A stretch of 8,024 nt of DNA from Bacteroidales bacterium UBA6340 (GTDB lineage Bacteria; Bacteroidota; Bacteroidia; Bacteroidales; Paludibacteraceae). Numbering within the stretch: the first letter of the stretch is position 1; each line of letters opens with the position of its first letter. A model generated the notes under the pieces. It made no database searches, was not told the DNA's origin, and saw nothing but the letters and a program-made list of their open reading frames with translations. The stretch spans positions 14,631 through 22,654 of the forward strand of contig DJSG01000085.1 of NCBI GenBank assembly GCA_002440265.1, in the 5' to 3' direction. A program made the position numbers and the translations under genes. Positions 5,777 to 8,024 of this stretch are shown here, piece by piece.

Positions 5777-6778
5777 ATGGCAATAAATAAAATCAGAAAC
5801 ATAGTGAACAATATATTGAATATGGCAACAAAGAGAGAAAGAAGATATTATTACGACGCACAAAACGGCTGGTATATAGATTATGGAGAAGACATAGAAA
5901 TTCCCCCAACATTGTTCAAATATTATGCACTATCTGATAACTCTGTGGATGCGCTGACGAATTTTTATGTATATGCAACTCATCCTAACCAATTGAATGA
6001 CCCGTTTGATTGTGATGTAGATTTGATACAAATGGATAGTACAGACGAGATACGTATATTACTTGGTAATCCAAGCATTTATGCACAATTCCTAGATATG
6101 TGTGGAGGAGATGAAAGCACGCTAAAAGGCATTGCACCTAAGTTGTTCAAAGTCGTATTTTATCGGAAATGCGGTATTTTGTCCCTATGTAAATCTTGCA
6201 ACAGCAAACAAATGTGGTCTCTATACGCCAATAACAATGGCTTCTGTGTAGAATTTGACCATACATCTTTTCCATTCAAGCACTCAGGTCCTTTTTTGAT
6301 GGACTATCGGGAGACTTTGGAAACTAAAAGCACAAGCCTATTGGGAGGAGTGCCTGTAGCAGCATTGTATCAAACAAATGTAAAAACATCAGAGTGGGCT
6401 TATGAACAAGAATGGAGAATACTTATTTCTAATCCTGAAGGGTTGGATATGAAATCCTATGGGGAAAGTATCTATAACTTTAATTTCGGAGATGAGCACG
6501 ACAGGAAATTCAGGTACCCGCTCTGTGCTATTAAGAATATCTATTTAGGTATCAACTTTTTAGGAGAGGATAGTTGTGTGATTTCGCATAATACAGAATG
6601 GGAGGTTATGTATCAAGAAGAATGTCACCAAAGTAAGATTTTGGATTTTCTGGCAAGCACACATATTCCCACAAAGTTAGCAGTAAAGGCGGGACTAAAT
6701 GTATTGAACTTTATTTCCGTCGTAGTTGTAAAACTGAACCAACAGAAATACAGACTAATAGCAACCCCTCAGCAATGA
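5777..6778 (+). CDS. DUF2971 family protein
   Basis: From the start at 5777 (333 aa) the product shows the DUF2971 pattern in order: LFKYYAL (47-53), HPNQLNDPFDCD (69-80), GILSLCK (133-139), QMWSLYANNNGFCVEFD (145-161) and WAYEQEWRIL (207-216), then a IYLGINF strand (255-261). The biochemical activity of DUF2971 is, as far as I know, not established; members are common in accessory and defence-rich regions. There is no signal peptide, so it is probably cytoplasmic. I chose 5777 because it lies 2 nt after the protease stop (TAG, GT, ATG), suggesting translational coupling; an ATG at 5822 is an alternative, and one at 5738 would overlap the protease by 37 nt. The gene is AT-rich like the flanks of the protease and unlike mnmA, which fits acquisition by transfer. 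A cytoplasmic partner for an exported protease is an odd pairing. Confidence 0.8.
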   Translation: MAINKIRNIVNNILNMATKRERRYYYDAQNGWYIDYGEDIEIPPTLFKYYALSDNSVDALTNFYVYATHPNQLNDPFDCDVDLIQMDSTDEIRILLGNPSIYAQFLDMCGGDESTLKGIAPKLFKVVFYRKCGILSLCKSCNSKQMWSLYANNNGFCVEFDHTSFPFKHSGPFLMDYRETLETKSTSLLGGVPVAALYQTNVKTSEWAYEQEWRILISNPEGLDMKSYGESIYNFNFGDEHDRKFRYPLCAIKNIYLGINFLGEDSCVISHNTEWEVMYQEECHQSKILDFLASTHIPTKLAVKAGLNVLNFISVVVVKLNQQKYRLIATPQQ

Positions 6779-6892
6779 AACATTCATTCCCTAACAGCCC
6801 CCTGTCTAACTTATGTGCAACAGATAGTTGGTAGTAACATCTTTAGCAATTAACCACAGAATCGCAGAATCCAAGAAACAACGGCATATATA

Positions 6893-6924
6893 TTTGCGTA
6901 TCTCAAAGAAATAGTGTAACTTTG
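6893..6924 (+). promoter_or_regulatory. Promoter of the DUF3791-DUF3990 cassette (Bacteroidota type)
   Basis: TTTG (6893-6896), a 20-nt spacer and TAACTTTG (6917-6924) match the consensus fully. Transcription would start near 6930, leaving a leader of about 18 nt before the ATG at 6948. The cassette therefore has its own promoter, separate from the DUF2971 operon. I see no clear terminator in 6779-6892. Confidence 0.85.
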
Positions 6925-6947
6925 CAAGGTTATACAAACAAGGTGCA

Positions 6948-7169
6948 ATGTCAAAAAGGGTATTGGACACCATAGAATACATCATTGTATTGGTTGCTGG
7001 TTTTGCTGCCGGCACAGGTTTGTCGGAAGCGGAAGCCTACCGATACTTGAATCGCTATGGTGCCATTGCTCTTTGTGAGAAACACTATGGCATCATGCAC
7101 ACGCTCTCTGTGGAGGATAACATCCAAACGCTCCGTGCTTATTGCCGACGGAAAGGAGGTGCGCTATGA
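6948..7169 (+). CDS. DUF3791 family protein, first gene of an ART cassette
   Basis: A 73-residue helical protein. The order hydrophobic helix (about 6-20), GLSEAEAYRYLNRYG (24-38), then HYGIMHTLSVEDNIQTLRAY (46-65) is the DUF3791 pattern; the YG/D-x-x-H-T and ED-I pieces are the parts I recognise. The family has no established activity. Its genes commonly stand directly before DUF3990 genes, as here, which suggests it partners or neutralises the DUF3990 product. Its stop overlaps the next start (ATGA at 7166-7169). It begins MSKRVL, as does mnmA, which I take as chance. Confidence 0.8.
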   Translation: MSKRVLDTIEYIIVLVAGFAAGTGLSEAEAYRYLNRYGAIALCEKHYGIMHTLSVEDNIQTLRAYCRRKGGAL

Positions 7170-7636
7170 TTCTCTACCATGGTTCGACCACTCGAATTGA
7201 ACACATTGACCTTACCAAATCCCGCCCGAACAAGGACTTTGGCTTGGCGTTTTACCTCTCTGCCGACAAAGCGCAAGCCGCAGAAATGGCGGAGTTCAAG
7301 GCAGACTTTGAAGGTGGCAGTCCTGTTATTAACGCTTATGAGTTCGATGAACAACTATTTCAGACCATGCGTTACAAAGCATTCAACGAGTACTCGGCGG
7401 AGTGGGCGCATTTTGTGTATAACCACCGCACCGAGCCCAATGGTCGCAACTTGCATGACTTTGACATTGTCTATGGTCCTATTGCCAACGACAGGATAGG
7501 GGCACAGATTACCCGATATAAACAGGGGTATATCACATTTGAGGAGTTCTTGGATAGAATACAATATATCAAGGGAATTACGTTTCAATATGCTTTCTGC
7601 ACACAGAAAGCAATCAACCACTTGGTGCGGATATGA
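7166..7636 (+). CDS. DUF3990 family protein, probable ADP-ribosyltransferase fold
   Basis: The 156-residue product carries the DUF3990 pattern: LYHGST (3-8) at the N terminus, SRPNKDFGLAFYLSADKAQA (19-38), AEWAHFVYNHR (78-88), HDFDIVYGPIANDR (97-110) and FQYAFCTQKAINHL (140-153). DUF3990 is, to my knowledge, placed in the ADP-ribosyltransferase clan, where the early His (H5) and the later Tyr (Y30) correspond to the H-Y NAD-binding residues. I infer an NAD-using enzyme, either a toxin modifying a target or an NAD hydrolase; the target is unknown. I chose the ATG at 7166 because it overlaps the DUF3791 stop as ATGA and puts LYHG at the N terminus; an upstream ATG at 7142 would add eight residues and overlap more. 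The downstream gene also overlaps by ATGA (7633-7636). There is no signal peptide, so it acts in the cytoplasm unless exported otherwise. Confidence 0.8.
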   Translation: MILYHGSTTRIEHIDLTKSRPNKDFGLAFYLSADKAQAAEMAEFKADFEGGSPVINAYEFDEQLFQTMRYKAFNEYSAEWAHFVYNHRTEPNGRNLHDFDIVYGPIANDRIGAQITRYKQGYITFEEFLDRIQYIKGITFQYAFCTQKAINHLVRI

Positions 7637-7872
7637 GAGTCAGCCCGATAGAGTTTCAGAATATGAAGGAGGAAATCGTCAAAGACATGATTTCTCACCT
7701 GATGGAAGAACAGGGGCTACCTATGCAGGAGGCTTTCGACAGGGTATATAACTCCAACGTATTTCAAAAACTGAATGACCCCGATACGGGATTGTATTTT
7801 CAGTCTTCGGGATATGTGTATAGTTTCCTCCAAGAAGAACTACGGAACTCGCACAATTCCTATAACAATTAA
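7633..7872 (+). CDS. Small helical protein, third gene of the ART cassette (79 aa)
   Basis: I do not recognise a named domain. The sequence is mostly helical, with a charged N-terminal helix (about 5-28, EFQNMKEEIVKDMISHLMEE), then GLPMQEAFDRVYNS (28-41), a Pro-Asp turn (NDPDTGLY) and a last helix (about 60-70). From the GL onward it lines up with the DUF3791 protein at almost the same length (GLxxxEA, a Leu in the middle, Y/T-G, a Ser, then a final helix), so it may be a distant relative. ATGA overlap with the DUF3990 gene makes translational coupling nearly certain. Such coupling would suit an antitoxin, chaperone or accessory subunit made in fixed ratio with the enzyme. No terminator with a T tract follows; the hairpin repeat at 7916 may serve. 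Confidence 0.75.
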   Translation: MRVSPIEFQNMKEEIVKDMISHLMEEQGLPMQEAFDRVYNSNVFQKLNDPDTGLYFQSSGYVYSFLQEELRNSHNSYNN

Positions 7873-7913
7873 AATCACATAATTCAGGGGTATTAAACAT
7901 CTGGAAATTGTCA

Positions 7914-7943
7914 AGCCCCTCCTCTGGAGGGGTTAGGGAGGTC
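7914..7943. repeat. CCCCTCC/GGAGGGG hairpin repeat between convergent genes
   Basis: CCCCTCC (7916-7922) and GGAGGGG (7926-7932) form a perfect 7-bp stem with a 3-nt loop, extendable by G-T and A-T pairs, followed by TTAGGGAGGTC. It is related to the two copies inside the DXS-like gene at 3088-3154. It ends next to the stop codon of the minus-strand HNH gene, between two convergent genes, where it could block read-through in both directions. Confidence 0.7.
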
Positions 7944-8024
7944 TCACTTCGCGCTCTTCCGTCTGTTGCATTCCCTGCACAGCATCTGGCAGTTCGCCGC
8001 CACCGTCCGCCCGCCTTTCGCCCA
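7944..8024 (-). CDS. HNH endonuclease, C-terminal fragment (cut by the window edge)
   Basis: The minus strand read from the window edge gives 26 residues, WAKGGRTVAANCQMLCRECN and then RRKSAK, with the stop at 7946-7944. The pattern GG-x(5)-N-x-Q-x-L-C-x-x-C-N-x-x-K is the second half of the HNH nuclease motif, including the two Cys of the zinc-binding pair and the Asn. HNH proteins cut DNA; this could be a restriction, phage or standalone McrA-like nuclease. The rest lies outside the window, so the type cannot be decided. It converges on the ART cassette. Confidence 0.8.
   Translation of the reverse strand, partial: WAKGGRTVAANCQMLCRECNRRKSAK

Overview
The window looks like a chromosomal segment from a member of the Bacteroidota, most likely Bacteroidales of the Prevotella/Bacteroides type. 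Three promoters match the Bacteroidota primary-sigma pattern exactly (TTTG, 20 nt, TAnnTTTG), and a fourth matches with one mismatch in the -33 box. Start codons lack Shine-Dalgarno sequences and follow A/T-rich leaders. Short repeats that look like Bacteroidota intergenic repeats occur both between genes and inside one gene. These are judgements by eye; no search was run.

Left part (1-3365, GC-rich, core metabolism): mnmA, the tRNA U34 2-thiouridylase, reads from its own promoter (start at 181). Next comes a 610-residue DXS-family thiamine-diphosphate enzyme (1448-3280), also with its own promoter and closed by a good intrinsic terminator. The DXS-like protein keeps the thiamine-diphosphate motif and the catalytic Glu. 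It appears to lack an Arg and an Asp of the substrate site, so it may be a paralogue rather than the main DXS. Two kinds of intergenic-type repeat are translated in frame within it.

Middle part (3366-6778, mostly AT-rich, accessory): a non-coding stretch with a GGGATAAGCAACCC-type repeat array leads to a strong promoter. That promoter drives about 220 nt of apparently structured RNA: a 5' H-type pseudoknot, a long interrupted rod and an intrinsic terminator. No family was recognised for this RNA, and it is the most interesting element of the window. Downstream lie a small unknown protein, a secreted S1C (trypsin/DegP-like) serine protease with a coiled coil and an unknown C-terminal beta-rich domain, and, 2 nt later, a DUF2971 protein.

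Right part (6779-8024): a promoter drives a compact three-gene cassette with two ATGA overlaps: a DUF3791 protein, a DUF3990 protein (ADP-ribosyltransferase-like fold) and a small helical protein. The arrangement resembles a toxin-antitoxin or other NAD-dependent effector module. A hairpin repeat related to the one inside the DXS-like gene separates it from the C-terminal end of an HNH endonuclease on the minus strand, cut off by the window edge.
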